Assembly: GCA_017996595.1 (NCBI GenBank)
Contig: JAGOGT010000079.1
Span: 1 to 6,048, forward strand
Direction: 5' to 3'
From: Candidatus Cloacimonadota bacterium
Lineage (GTDB): Bacteria; Cloacimonadota; Cloacimonadia; Cloacimonadales; Cloacimonadaceae
DNA: 6,048 bases
Within the stretch, counting starts at the first letter, position 1. Every line of letters starts with the position of its first letter. The notes below the pieces were generated by a model. It was given only the letters and a program-made list of their open reading frames with translations, ran no database searches and was not told the origin of the DNA. Positions 1 through 5,758 of the stretch are shown in pieces. Position numbers and translations under genes: made by a program.

Positions 1-1466
1 GCTTCATATTCATCTGCATTCAGGTCTTTACCGATTAAATACAGATAGATCTCGCGATAAAGCCTATTACTAAAATAACTCTGATCGAGTTCATTTGCAA
101 GTGCTTTATACGATTCATAGTCCCTTAGGGCCAGAATGAGCAGGTGGCGTTCCTCATAATTCTCGGCAGGGGCAGGCTCCGTGCTGGCTTGTGTGGCAGA
201 GCTATAAACGGGTGTACTGCGGCGGAGCTTGCTATTCAGGGCACTGATGCTGATTCCAAAGGCTTCCGAAACGTCCTTTAGCAGCAGCTCTCGTTTTATC
301 TGGTCTTTGAGGTTGCGCAGGGCATCCAGAATTAGCTCGATACGCTCTGCAGTAGCTTGTTCCGGGCCTTTATCGTTAGCCAGATAGCTGATGAAGCCGG
401 GAGCTTTATCCAAAATTTCCTGCATGGCTTCCTTGCCTTTGTTCAAGATCAGCGAATCGGGATCGTCACCTTCGGGAAGAAGCGCCACGGAAACTTCCAT
501 GCCCCGGGACAAACATAGCAAACCACCGCGTACGGCAGCTTTGATACCTGCATTGTCGCCGTCATAGAGCATGGTTACTTTGTTGCAGAACCTGGCAATA
601 AGGTTAATCTGATCTTCGGTTAAGGCAGTTCCCAAGCTGGCCACGGAGTTATTGAAGCCCGCGGAATATAGGCGCAGGAAATCGAAATAGCCTTCGCAGA
701 CAATGGCCGAACCTGCTTTGCTGATATTGTATTTGGTTTTAAAAAGCCCATATAGTTCCTTGCCCTTGGTGTAAAGCTCTGTTCCAGGGGAATTGATGTA
801 TTTTCCTACACCTTCCCTTTCTTGCAAAAGCCTGCCCCCGAAGGCAATCACATCGCCAAAGCTATTGTGAATGGGAAACATGAGGCGATCGCGAAAGAGA
901 TCGGTGAGATTGCCGGAATATACTCCAAAAAGTCCGGATTCCTTCAGCAAGGCTACGCTGAGACCTTCTTTCATGAGGTGATTTAGTAGGGCTTTTTCGC
1001 TGTTCAGCGCATAGCCAAGCTGCAGTTCTTTGGCAGTTTCGGGCGTGAAGGAACGCCTGGCAAGGTATTCCAGCACCTGAGCGCCGTGCTGGAAAAGCGA
1101 CGTGGCAAAGAATTCTCCGGCAGATTTATAGATGGTGAGCAGCTGCTCACGCTTCGTAGAGACAGTCTTGGTGCGCTCATATTCCGGAATCTGGATGCCC
1201 ATGCGCTGAGCCAGCTTTTTAACTGCTTCGATGAAGCTCAGCTTTTCATAATCGGCCACGAAGGTGATTACGTTTCCGGCTTTTCCGCAGGCGAAGCACT
1301 TATAGATCTGTTTGGGCTGGCTAACGTAAAGCGAGGGCTTGGTGTCATTATGGAAGGGGCAAATACCCCGCCAATTCGTACCCACGTGCTTCAGCGGGAG
1401 ATAACCTTGAATTACCTCCACGATGTCATTGGCCTGTCTGATCTGATCTATTAAGCTATTTTCCAT
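1..1466 (-). CDS. dnaG: DNA primase DnaG (partial, C-terminus beyond window)
   Basis: DnaG makes the short RNA primers that start Okazaki fragments, working with the DnaB helicase at the fork. Translating the minus strand from ATG at 1466-1464 gives 488 codons with no stop. A CHC2 zinc-binding domain has C36, H39, C57 and C60. The catalytic core follows, with a Toprim domain at about 250-340: the acidic E258 lies in CEGYFDF, D302 and D304 in LYDGDNAG, and a GDDPDS motif at 333-338. These sit about 4-7 residues earlier than in E. coli DnaG. A Ser/Thr/Ala/Pro-rich linker at about 417-436 precedes the start of the helicase-binding C-terminal domain, whose last part (roughly 100 residues by family length) lies outside the window. 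The start is fixed by the N-terminal fit to the family and by an in-frame TAG just upstream. No Shine-Dalgarno sequence is visible before it; the leader is A/T-rich. It is the last visible gene of the rpsU-cvpA-mutS2 cluster. Confidence 0.97.
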   Translation of the reverse strand, partial: MENSLIDQIRQANDIVEVIQGYLPLKHVGTNWRGICPFHNDTKPSLYVSQPKQIYKCFACGKAGNVITFVADYEKLSFIEAVKKLAQRMGIQIPEYERTKTVSTKREQLLTIYKSAGEFFATSLFQHGAQVLEYLARRSFTPETAKELQLGYALNSEKALLNHLMKEGLSVALLKESGLFGVYSGNLTDLFRDRLMFPIHNSFGDVIAFGGRLLQEREGVGKYINSPGTELYTKGKELYGLFKTKYNISKAGSAIVCEGYFDFLRLYSAGFNNSVASLGTALTEDQINLIARFCNKVTMLYDGDNAGIKAAVRGGLLCLSRGMEVSVALLPEGDDPDSLILNKGKEAMQEILDKAPGFISYLANDKGPEQATAERIELILDALRNLKDQIKRELLLKDVSEAFGISISALNSKLRRSTPVYSSATQASTEPAPAENYEERHLLILALRDYESYKALANELDQSYFSNRLYREIYLYLIGKDLNADEYE

Positions 1467-1516
1467 TGTTTTATATCTATAAGTTAATCGTTATTGGGCT
1501 CTGTGCGACTTCGCAA

Positions 1517-1682
1517 AGCAGGAGTCATTTGCGCCAGCGCAAGCTTATCATTTTTTCACCTCATTCCATAGGCGTAAAGGACTCATGCGTATATTATTAC
1601 AAAGCCAAAGACCGCATGAGTCCTTCAGCCCAAAAAACTACCGCTAAGCATGAAACTTGCAGTGGGCTTAATGACTCCTGCT
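1517..1682. repeat. Nested inverted-repeat 'cloverleaf' element, copy 1
   Basis: The outer arms AGCAGGAGTCATT (1517-1529) and AATGACTCCTGCT (1670-1682) are perfect complements, capped by a T1530/T1669 mismatch. The left arm pairs GCGCC (1531-1535) with GGCGT (1571-1575), including one G-T wobble. The middle arm pairs AAGGACTCATGCG (1577-1589) with CGCATGAGTCCTT (1613-1625) around a 23-nt loop, with A1576/C1626 mismatched at its base. The right arm pairs AGCCCA (1627-1632) with TGGGCT (1663-1668). Stems abut with no unpaired spacer, giving a four-way junction. A related copy lies at 5131-5298. This copy sits between mutS2 and dnaG and would be in the transcript if both genes are co-transcribed. 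It has no coding potential of note. It could be a non-autonomous mobile element (MITE-like) or a structured RNA/DNA element; no clear target-site duplication is visible. Confidence 0.8.
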
Positions 1683-1692
1683 CAGCTTGTGT

Positions 1693-1727
1693 TTCATTCT
1701 TCATTTTTCATTCTTCATTCTTAATTA
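1693..1727. repeat. Tandem heptad repeat (TTCATTC-type)
   Basis: Five consecutive 7-mers read TTCATTC, TTCATTT, TTCATTC, TTCATTC and TTAATTA on the plus strand (RAATGAA-type units on the transcribed minus strand). The tract starts ten bases downstream of the mutS2 stop on the minus strand, between that stop and the cloverleaf element. Low-complexity spacers of this kind are, from memory, common in some FCB genomes. No function can be read from the sequence. Confidence 0.7.
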
Positions 1728-1736
1728 CTTTCGCCC

Positions 1737-4079
1737 CTACAATCTAACGATGGTAACTCCGCTTCCGCCTTCGCTAAGCCCCGGGGTATCGATACTTACT
1801 ATTCCTTTTTTTCGTTTCAGATAGTCGCGAATCTTGCTGCGCAATGCGCCGGTGCCTTTGCCATGCACGATCCGCAGGCTATGCAAACCTGCCAGTGCCG
1901 CGTCATCCAAAAATTCATCGATCAGGGGCATGGCCTCGTCAAAGGTAAGCCCCAGCACTTTCAGTTCGAATTTCGCTTTGGGACTGATGGCGCTGGTAAC
2001 GTAGCTAGTGGCCGCATGTTCCGCAGTGGCTTTGGCAGCAAAAAGCGTATTCACAGGTGCTTTGAAGCTGATGCCATTCATGTCCACCGTGGCAGTGTCG
2101 CCATGAATCGATACAATTACGGCTTCGGCATCAAAGCTGGCCAGATAAACTCTGTCGCCGGGTTTGGGTTTACCAAGCTGCTTCAGGTCTTTTCCGGCCA
2201 GGCTATTCAGCTCGGCATTGAGATTTGCACTATGCTCACTAAGCTCATGCAATTTTCTTTCCGAATGTGCTTTTCGTTCTGTCTTTTCCAGATTTTTCAG
2301 ATCGCTAAGCTCATTTTGATAGAGCTTTTGCTGGGCGATAAGCTCCTTTTGCAGCTCTTTCAGGTGAGTTTGGCGGCGCTGTTTCAGTTCGCTTTGCCAG
2401 TTATCTTCTTTGGCATCCAATTCAGCGATGCGGGCAGCGAGATTGCGGGTTTTCAGCTCAAACTGGTAAGTAGCCACGCTCAGATTTTTCTTTTCCTCCT
2501 GCATTTTCTTCAGGAGTTCCGTAAATTGCAGATTCTGGCTTCCGGCAAGGCTTTTGGCGCGTTCGATAAGCTCTGCATCCAAGCCCAGGGAAGCAGCCAC
2601 TTCGATGGCAAAGCTATCGCCAGGAAAGCCGCTTACAAAGCGGTAGGTGGGGTGCAAGGACTTCAGATCAAACTGCATGGAGGCATTTGCACAGGCAGGA
2701 TGATCTTCGCCAAAGATTTTAAGCGCAGTGTAATGCGTGGTAATGATCCCCAGGCAGTTCTTTTCCGCCAGGCGTTCCAAAATCGCCTGCGCCAAGGCTG
2801 AACCCTGCTGAGGATCAGTTGCCGCACCCAGTTCATCGATCAGCACCATGGTATTGGCATCGGCGGCAGCGATCATTTTGCTGATCTTATCCAAATGCGA
2901 AGAGAAGGTGGAAAGAGCATTTTCGATGGATTGATCATCCCCGATATCGGCATAAACGCCGCTAAAGATTCCGATTTCACTATCCGCAGCCACAGGTACC
3001 GGCAATCCCGAAAGCGCCATCAGGGTAATCAGCCCCACGGCCTTCATCAGCACCGTTTTACCCCCGGTATTGGGTCCGCTGAGGATCAATAGCCGTGTTT
3101 CAATCCCCAAATCCAGATCGAAGGGAACCACCTTGATTACATCCCCCAGGCTCAAAGCCAGCAAGGGATGACGTGCCGTGCGCAGCTTCAATTCCGGGTG
3201 GGATACCATGATGGGCACCTCTGCCTTTAGCAATCTCCCCAAACGTCCGCAGGCAAAACGAAAATCCAGCAGTGCCAGTAGCTGCTGGTTTTTTTTCAGC
3301 TGCTCTTTCTGCGCCTTGATCTGCTGCGTATATTCATTGAAAATGCGATACAGCTCCTGCTTTTCTTCCTGCTTCACAAGCTGCAGTTCGTTATTCATCG
3401 GCACCACGGCCATGGGCTCCACAAAGACCGTGGCCTTGCTGCCGGATTGACCTTGCACGATGCCCTGCACAAAGGGCACGGAGGCTTCCTTCACGGGCAA
3501 AACATAGCGGTCTTCCCTTTGGGTAACGAATTTATCCTGCAGATAGCGCTCAAATTGTGCATCACCCAGCAGATTCTGCATGGTTTTCTGGATGCGAACC
3601 CGCAGGCCTGCAGTGCGCCGACGGATGGAAGCCAGTTCCGGCGAAGCCGTATCCAGCACGTTGCCCTCAAAATCAAATATCTGGAAAAAGCGCCGGCTGA
3701 GCTCCGGCATGGCGAAAAGACCCTTTATCAGCTTGTCCAGCAGGGGATAGTCATAAAGGGCATCGATGCGCTTCAAAATCTCTTCCGCGCAGCTCACATT
3801 GCTGTTTATAGCGGCGAATTCCTCATAACCGAAGAGGCTGAATTTGCTGTCTTCAAAAAGGGGCTCTATGTCGCCCAATTCCTCGAAACTAAAATCCAGG
3901 CCGCGTTCCAGCAATTCCTGGATTTCTTTTACGAGATTTTGTGAACGCCTGATCTCGGAAAGCTCTGCCAGGGGACGCAAAGCATCGGCATGCAGCCTGC
4001 CCAGAGCGCTATGGCATCTACTGCCGATCTGGTTTCGCAGGCTTTCATATTCCAGATCGGGATTGCGGTATTGGGTCAA
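1737..4079 (-). CDS. mutS2: Endonuclease MutS2 (MutS-family ATPase with Smr domain)
   Basis: MutS2 is a MutS-like ATPase with a C-terminal Smr domain. It is implicated in suppressing recombination and, in Firmicutes, in rescuing collided ribosomes; it is not classical mismatch repair. The protein has 780 residues, normal for the family. The N-terminal helical clamp and core (about 1-300) lead to ARHPLL at 302-307, Walker A GPNTGGKT at 335-342, the STFSSHLDKI signature at 390-399, Walker B LIDELG at 413-418 with TDP at 421-423, and TTHY at 447-450. A charged coiled coil spans about 505-630, a KOW-like beta segment about 637-680, and Smr about 703-780 with HGKGTG at 739-744. The usual Smr LDLRG motif reads LKVLG (706-710), so the expected Asp is a Lys. 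Walker B continues GAATDPQQG where GxGTDPxEG is typical. The start is TTG at 4079, because an in-frame TAG (the cvpA stop) lies one codon upstream and the next Met is residue 124. It is probably translationally coupled to cvpA. Confidence 0.97.
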   Translation of the reverse strand: MTQYRNPDLEYESLRNQIGSRCHSALGRLHADALRPLAELSEIRRSQNLVKEIQELLERGLDFSFEELGDIEPLFEDSKFSLFGYEEFAAINSNVSCAEEILKRIDALYDYPLLDKLIKGLFAMPELSRRFFQIFDFEGNVLDTASPELASIRRRTAGLRVRIQKTMQNLLGDAQFERYLQDKFVTQREDRYVLPVKEASVPFVQGIVQGQSGSKATVFVEPMAVVPMNNELQLVKQEEKQELYRIFNEYTQQIKAQKEQLKKNQQLLALLDFRFACGRLGRLLKAEVPIMVSHPELKLRTARHPLLALSLGDVIKVVPFDLDLGIETRLLILSGPNTGGKTVLMKAVGLITLMALSGLPVPVAADSEIGIFSGVYADIGDDQSIENALSTFSSHLDKISKMIAAADANTMVLIDELGAATDPQQGSALAQAILERLAEKNCLGIITTHYTALKIFGEDHPACANASMQFDLKSLHPTYRFVSGFPGDSFAIEVAASLGLDAELIERAKSLAGSQNLQFTELLKKMQEEKKNLSVATYQFELKTRNLAARIAELDAKEDNWQSELKQRRQTHLKELQKELIAQQKLYQNELSDLKNLEKTERKAHSERKLHELSEHSANLNAELNSLAGKDLKQLGKPKPGDRVYLASFDAEAVIVSIHGDTATVDMNGISFKAPVNTLFAAKATAEHAATSYVTSAISPKAKFELKVLGLTFDEAMPLIDEFLDDAALAGLHSLRIVHGKGTGALRSKIRDYLKRKKGIVSIDTPGLSEGGSGVTIVRL

Positions 4080-4082
4080 ATT

Positions 4083-4610
4083 CTATTCCGTTTCTTCTTC
4101 TTTTAGCGATGGCAGTTTCAGCAGCTTCATGCGCTGGGTTAAATTCAGCTTGGTGAAAACCTCTTCTTTCAGCAGGTTTATCCCTGCATAAACGCGATGA
4201 TTGTCACTTATCTTCAGAGGATTGGAGAGCGGAGGCACGAAATCCAGCAGCACCATGAAAATCATGATCACGATCAGACCATTCACCAGTCCCAATCCGG
4301 CTCCGGCAGTTTTATTGGCGGTGGTGAGCTTCAGCACTTTCAGCACTCTCTGCAGGATGAAGATCACTACTTTGATCACCACTGCCACCAGCACCACGAT
4401 CAGAATTATCGCCCAAAATAGCGCCCAGTTCCGTCCGATGCCAAATTTGCTCATCAGGCTCAGCTGCACCAAGGGAAAATAATGTGCCACTAAAATGAAG
4501 GTGAGAATATGTCCGCCAAGCTGCACGATGGCCGCAGTGAAACCCTTGCGCCATCCAAACCAGATGAACAGCACCAGGAATCCGAGTAGTATCCAATCAA
4601 TAATTCCCAT
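4083..4610 (-). CDS. cvpA: CvpA-family inner-membrane protein
   Basis: This is a 175-residue, very hydrophobic protein. It shows four likely membrane segments at about 4-22, 25-45, 63-88 and 105-124, with positive residues (R21, K22) after the first segment. The GLGLVNG stretch at 105-111 opens the fourth segment, as in CvpA/colicin V production proteins. The C-terminal tail (about 130-175) is charged and ends in a Glu-rich run. In E. coli CvpA is needed for colicin V production and envelope stress tolerance; its molecular role is unsettled. A cvpA gene next to mutS2 is also common in Firmicutes, which supports the family call. The ATG at 4610 follows a good Shine-Dalgarno, AGGGGAG at 4618-4624, with 7 nt spacing. 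Its TAG stop is 3 nt before the mutS2 TTG and in the same frame. It follows tandem terminators after rpsU, so expression is probably limited by readthrough. Confidence 0.88.
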   Translation of the reverse strand: MGIIDWILLGFLVLFIWFGWRKGFTAAIVQLGGHILTFILVAHYFPLVQLSLMSKFGIGRNWALFWAIILIVVLVAVVIKVVIFILQRVLKVLKLTTANKTAGAGLGLVNGLIVIMIFMVLLDFVPPLSNPLKISDNHRVYAGINLLKEEVFTKLNLTQRMKLLKLPSLKEEETE

Positions 4611-4626
4611 GGCATTTCTCCCCTAT

Positions 4627-4657
4627 AAAAAAGCATACAGGGACGAATCCCTGTAGC
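4627..4657 (-). terminator. Intrinsic terminator/attenuator between rpsU and cvpA (distal)
   Basis: On the minus strand an 8-bp stem TACAGGGA/TCCCTGTA (4648-4655 with 4636-4643) closes a TTCG tetraloop (4644-4647). It is lengthened by two G-C pairs around a one-base bulge, and six T residues (4632-4627) follow directly. The T-run ends three bases before the cvpA Shine-Dalgarno. Because cvpA, mutS2 and dnaG lie downstream on the same strand with no clear promoter of their own, this is probably partial, lowering their transcription relative to rpsU. Confidence 0.8.
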
Positions 4658-4670
4658 TAAGTATGAGTCT

Positions 4671-4700
4671 AAAAAAAGTCTGTTAAATCGATATACAGAC
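4671..4700 (-). terminator. Intrinsic terminator directly after rpsU (proximal)
   Basis: On the minus strand GTCTGT (4700-4695) pairs with ACAGAC (4683-4678) across an 11-nt loop and is followed by seven T residues (4677-4671). The first stem base is the last base of the rpsU stop codon. With only six pairs and three G-C among them, it is weaker than the distal hairpin. The two together form a tandem terminator. Confidence 0.65.
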
Positions 4701-4906
4701 TATTTCATGTAGCGTTGCATCCGACGCTGAATCTTCAGCATCTTACGGCGTGCAGCGTTGGCTTCGCGTTTTTTCTTTACGCTGGGCTTCTCGTAGGCCT
4801 GATTTTTCTTTATCTCAGAAAGGATAGCAGCTTTCTCGCATTTCTTCTTGAAGCGTTTCAGCAAAAAATCGAAGGACTCGTTATCTTTAGCTACGACTGT
4901 CGGCAA
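4700..4906 (-). CDS. rpsU: Small ribosomal subunit protein bS21
   Basis: bS21 binds the 30S platform near the anti-Shine-Dalgarno region of 16S rRNA and assists initiation. The 68-residue product, starting [13 protein letters not shown], matches the family: the RFKKKCEKA segment at 18-26, the ILSE and YEKPS motifs, then a long Arg/Lys-rich tail ending RRMQRYMK. Its length is close to the 71 residues of E. coli. The start is taken as TTG at 4906-4904, not the in-frame GTG at 4918. The family begins with Met-Pro at exactly this point, and the GTG lies inside the Shine-Dalgarno sequence. It is the first gene of the leftward cluster, with its own promoter and tandem terminators behind it. Such an arrangement would allow strong rpsU expression and weak readthrough, as in the E. 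coli rpsU-dnaG-rpoD operon. Confidence 0.95.
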   Translation of the reverse strand: MPTVVAKDNESFDFLLKRFKKKCEKAAILSEIKKNQAYEKPSVKKKREANAARRKMLKIQRRMQRYMK

Positions 4907-4911
4907 ACAAA

Positions 4912-4922
4912 TCACCACCTTT
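4912..4922 (-). promoter_or_regulatory. Ribosome binding site that decides the rpsU start
   Basis: The minus strand reads AAAGGTGGTGA here, one base from the extended consensus AAGGAGGTGA, and ends 5 nt before TTG at 4906. It contains both upstream in-frame GTG codons (4918 and 4915), which are therefore unlikely starts. Confidence 0.8.
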
Positions 4923-4946
4923 GGTCTTTAATTTAACTTAAGTGCC

Positions 4947-4974
4947 ATAATTTTTAGCAGCGTTATGCTGTCAA
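4947..4974 (-). promoter_or_regulatory. Sigma70-type promoter of the rpsU cluster
   Basis: The minus strand has a perfect -35 TTGACA (4974-4969), 16 bp, then AATTAT (4952-4947), which matches TATAAT at four of six positions. Transcription would start near 4940, giving a leader of about 34 nt before the rpsU Shine-Dalgarno and TTG. The -10 is imperfect and the assignment is by eye. Confidence 0.6.
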
Positions 4975-5008
4975 GAAGGAAGTTCCCTCTTCCCAAACTT
5001 TTCCCTTT

Positions 5009-5106
5009 GTGCCGTCCTCCGGACTCAGTATTTGTGGTTGTGCCAGATTCCCACCAATGAATTGCTGGGCTGGGGGCATTCGCCTTAACGTCCTTCGGAC
5101 TGGCAC
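5009..5106. repeat. Nested inverted repeat with GTCC-GGAC hairpins
   Basis: GTGCC (5009-5013) complements GGCAC (5102-5106). Just inside lie two small hairpins, GTCC-TCC-GGAC (5014-5024) and GTCC-TTC-GGAC (5090-5100). The same segments can instead pair across: GTCC 5014-5017 with GGAC 5097-5100, and GGAC 5021-5024 with GTCC 5090-5093, forming one long rod. A further competing pairing is GTGCCAG (5040-5046) with CTGGCAC (5100-5106). It lies upstream of the rpsU promoter. The arms are short, so some of this could be chance. Confidence 0.5.
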
Positions 5107-5130
5107 CGCTGTTACGCATGTGTTGTAAGT

Positions 5131-5298
5131 ATAGCAGGAGTCATTTCCGCCACTGCCAGCCATACCTTTTCTCCCCAAACTAAAGGCGGAAAGGACTAAT
5201 GCGCACATACTTGCAACCATTAGGTTCGCATTAGTCCTTTGCTCCCATAATCTGGTATGTAGCAGCAAATTAGTAGTGTCGCAAATGACTCCTGCTAT
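5131..5298. repeat. Nested inverted-repeat 'cloverleaf' element, copy 2
   Basis: The outer arms ATAGCAGGAGTCATTT (5131-5146) and AAATGACTCCTGCTAT (5283-5298) pair perfectly over 16 bp. The left arm is CCGCC (5147-5151) with GGCGG (5185-5189). The middle arm is AAAGGACTAATGCG (5190-5203) with CGCATTAGTCCTTT (5227-5240), 14 bp around a 23-nt loop. The right arm has only GC (5241-5242) with GC (5281-5282) next to the junction. No base is left unpaired between the four stems. Arm lengths match copy 1 closely: middle 51 and 51, right 42 and 42, left 43 and 45. Similarity between the copies is high in the stems and low in the loops. The hexamer GTAAGT occurs at 5125-5130 and again at 5302-5307 and could be a remnant of target duplication, but the offsets are unequal. 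Confidence 0.82.
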
Positions 5299-5334
5299 GC
5301 GGTAAGTGCTGATAAATCCCTGAGAGATGCCAGG

Positions 5335-5387
5335 TATTAGTGACAGGTTTTAACCCGTCGCTATTACTATATGTCCCTCTGGGACAT
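5335..5387. repeat. REP-like pair of hairpins
   Basis: The first hairpin spans 5335-5366: TATTAGTGAC pairs with GTCGCTATTA (one T-G wobble, one T-T mismatch), continuing after an A/C mismatch as GGT/ACC. Four bases later ATGTCCC (5371-5377) and GGGACAT (5381-5387) form a perfect 7-bp stem with a TCT loop. Two adjacent short GC-rich hairpins in an intergenic space resemble REP/BIME elements, which are spread by RAYT transposases. No such transposase is in the window. Neither hairpin has a T-run, so a terminator is unlikely. Confidence 0.6.
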
Positions 5388-5568
5388 CCGCTTGCTGTGC
5401 TGAAGTGAACCATTTATTGCCAATCTTTCATCTCCAGAGCCTAAGCACCAAGAAATATGAACAATCTTATGGACATCACACATCAAATTCTGCTTATTTT
5501 ATTTGACATAAACTCCAAGGCCATATTTGCTTGCTTTCGACTGCTGATTATAAGTCTTGAATAAGGCA

Positions 5569-5723
5569 CTGGAGTTCAAGCCACCTATACTAACTTTGTA
5601 TTTTTTAGTATCTTATGGGTGGCTTGGACTTCAGGGCTCGCTTACTTGTCATCATGCATTTGAAGTCCAGAAGGCCATACAAGATTAAGTTTGCCTGAAG
5701 TTATTTCGGCCTTTTGAACTCCA
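5569..5723. repeat. Bistable nested palindrome upstream of the secreted-protein gene
   Basis: Four related segments alternate in orientation. A is CTGGAGTTCAAGCCACC (5569-5585), B is GGTGGCTTGGACTTCAG (5618-5634), C is TGAAGTCCAGAAGGCC (5661-5676) and D is GGCCTTTTGAACTCCA (5708-5723). A and B pair over 17 positions with two G-U wobbles if read as plus-strand RNA, with a further 7-bp ATACTAA/TTAGTAT stem inside. C and D pair at 14 of 16 positions. Alternatively A pairs perfectly with D over 10 bp (5570-5579 with 5714-5723), enclosing B with C over 9 bp (5625-5633 with 5661-5669). It ends about 45 bp before the downstream start codon, so it may lie in that gene's leader. Confidence 0.65.
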
Positions 5724-5758
5724 ATTGCATAAGCATGAAATAGTTGCATTATGAACCC

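Noticed and set aside
1466..1747. Plus-strand open frame of 93 codons in the mutS2-dnaG gap
   Set aside because: It runs through the cloverleaf element and heptad repeat, has low-complexity sequence and no ribosome binding site.
1863..2801. Long plus-strand open frame (312 codons), and other plus-strand frames between 2895 and 4482
   Set aside because: They lie opposite mutS2 and cvpA, have no recognisable product, and the minus-strand frames carry full family motifs.
4907..4918. GTG at 4918 as the rpsU start (72 aa)
   Set aside because: It lies inside the Shine-Dalgarno sequence, and the bS21 family starts Met-Pro at the TTG four codons later.
4963..5268. Minus-strand frames upstream of rpsU (101 and 63 codons)
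   Set aside because: They overlap each other, the rpsU promoter and the structured repeats, and resemble no protein family.
5131..5298. tRNA, integron attC site or CRISPR as an explanation of the cloverleaf element
   Set aside because: It is twice tRNA length with no tRNA consensus bases. There are no attC R/L core boxes or integrase. Only two inverted-repeat copies exist, with no regular spacers.
5503..5508. TTGACA on the plus strand as a promoter for the gene at 5769
   Set aside because: No acceptable -10 hexamer lies 16-18 bp downstream; a Bacteroidetes-like TTTG/TAnnTTTG reading also does not fit well.
5751..5753. ATG at 5751 as the start of the secreted-protein gene
   Set aside because: The Shine-Dalgarno GGGAGGA lies downstream of it, and the longer form would add a Pro-Gly-rich stretch before the signal peptide.
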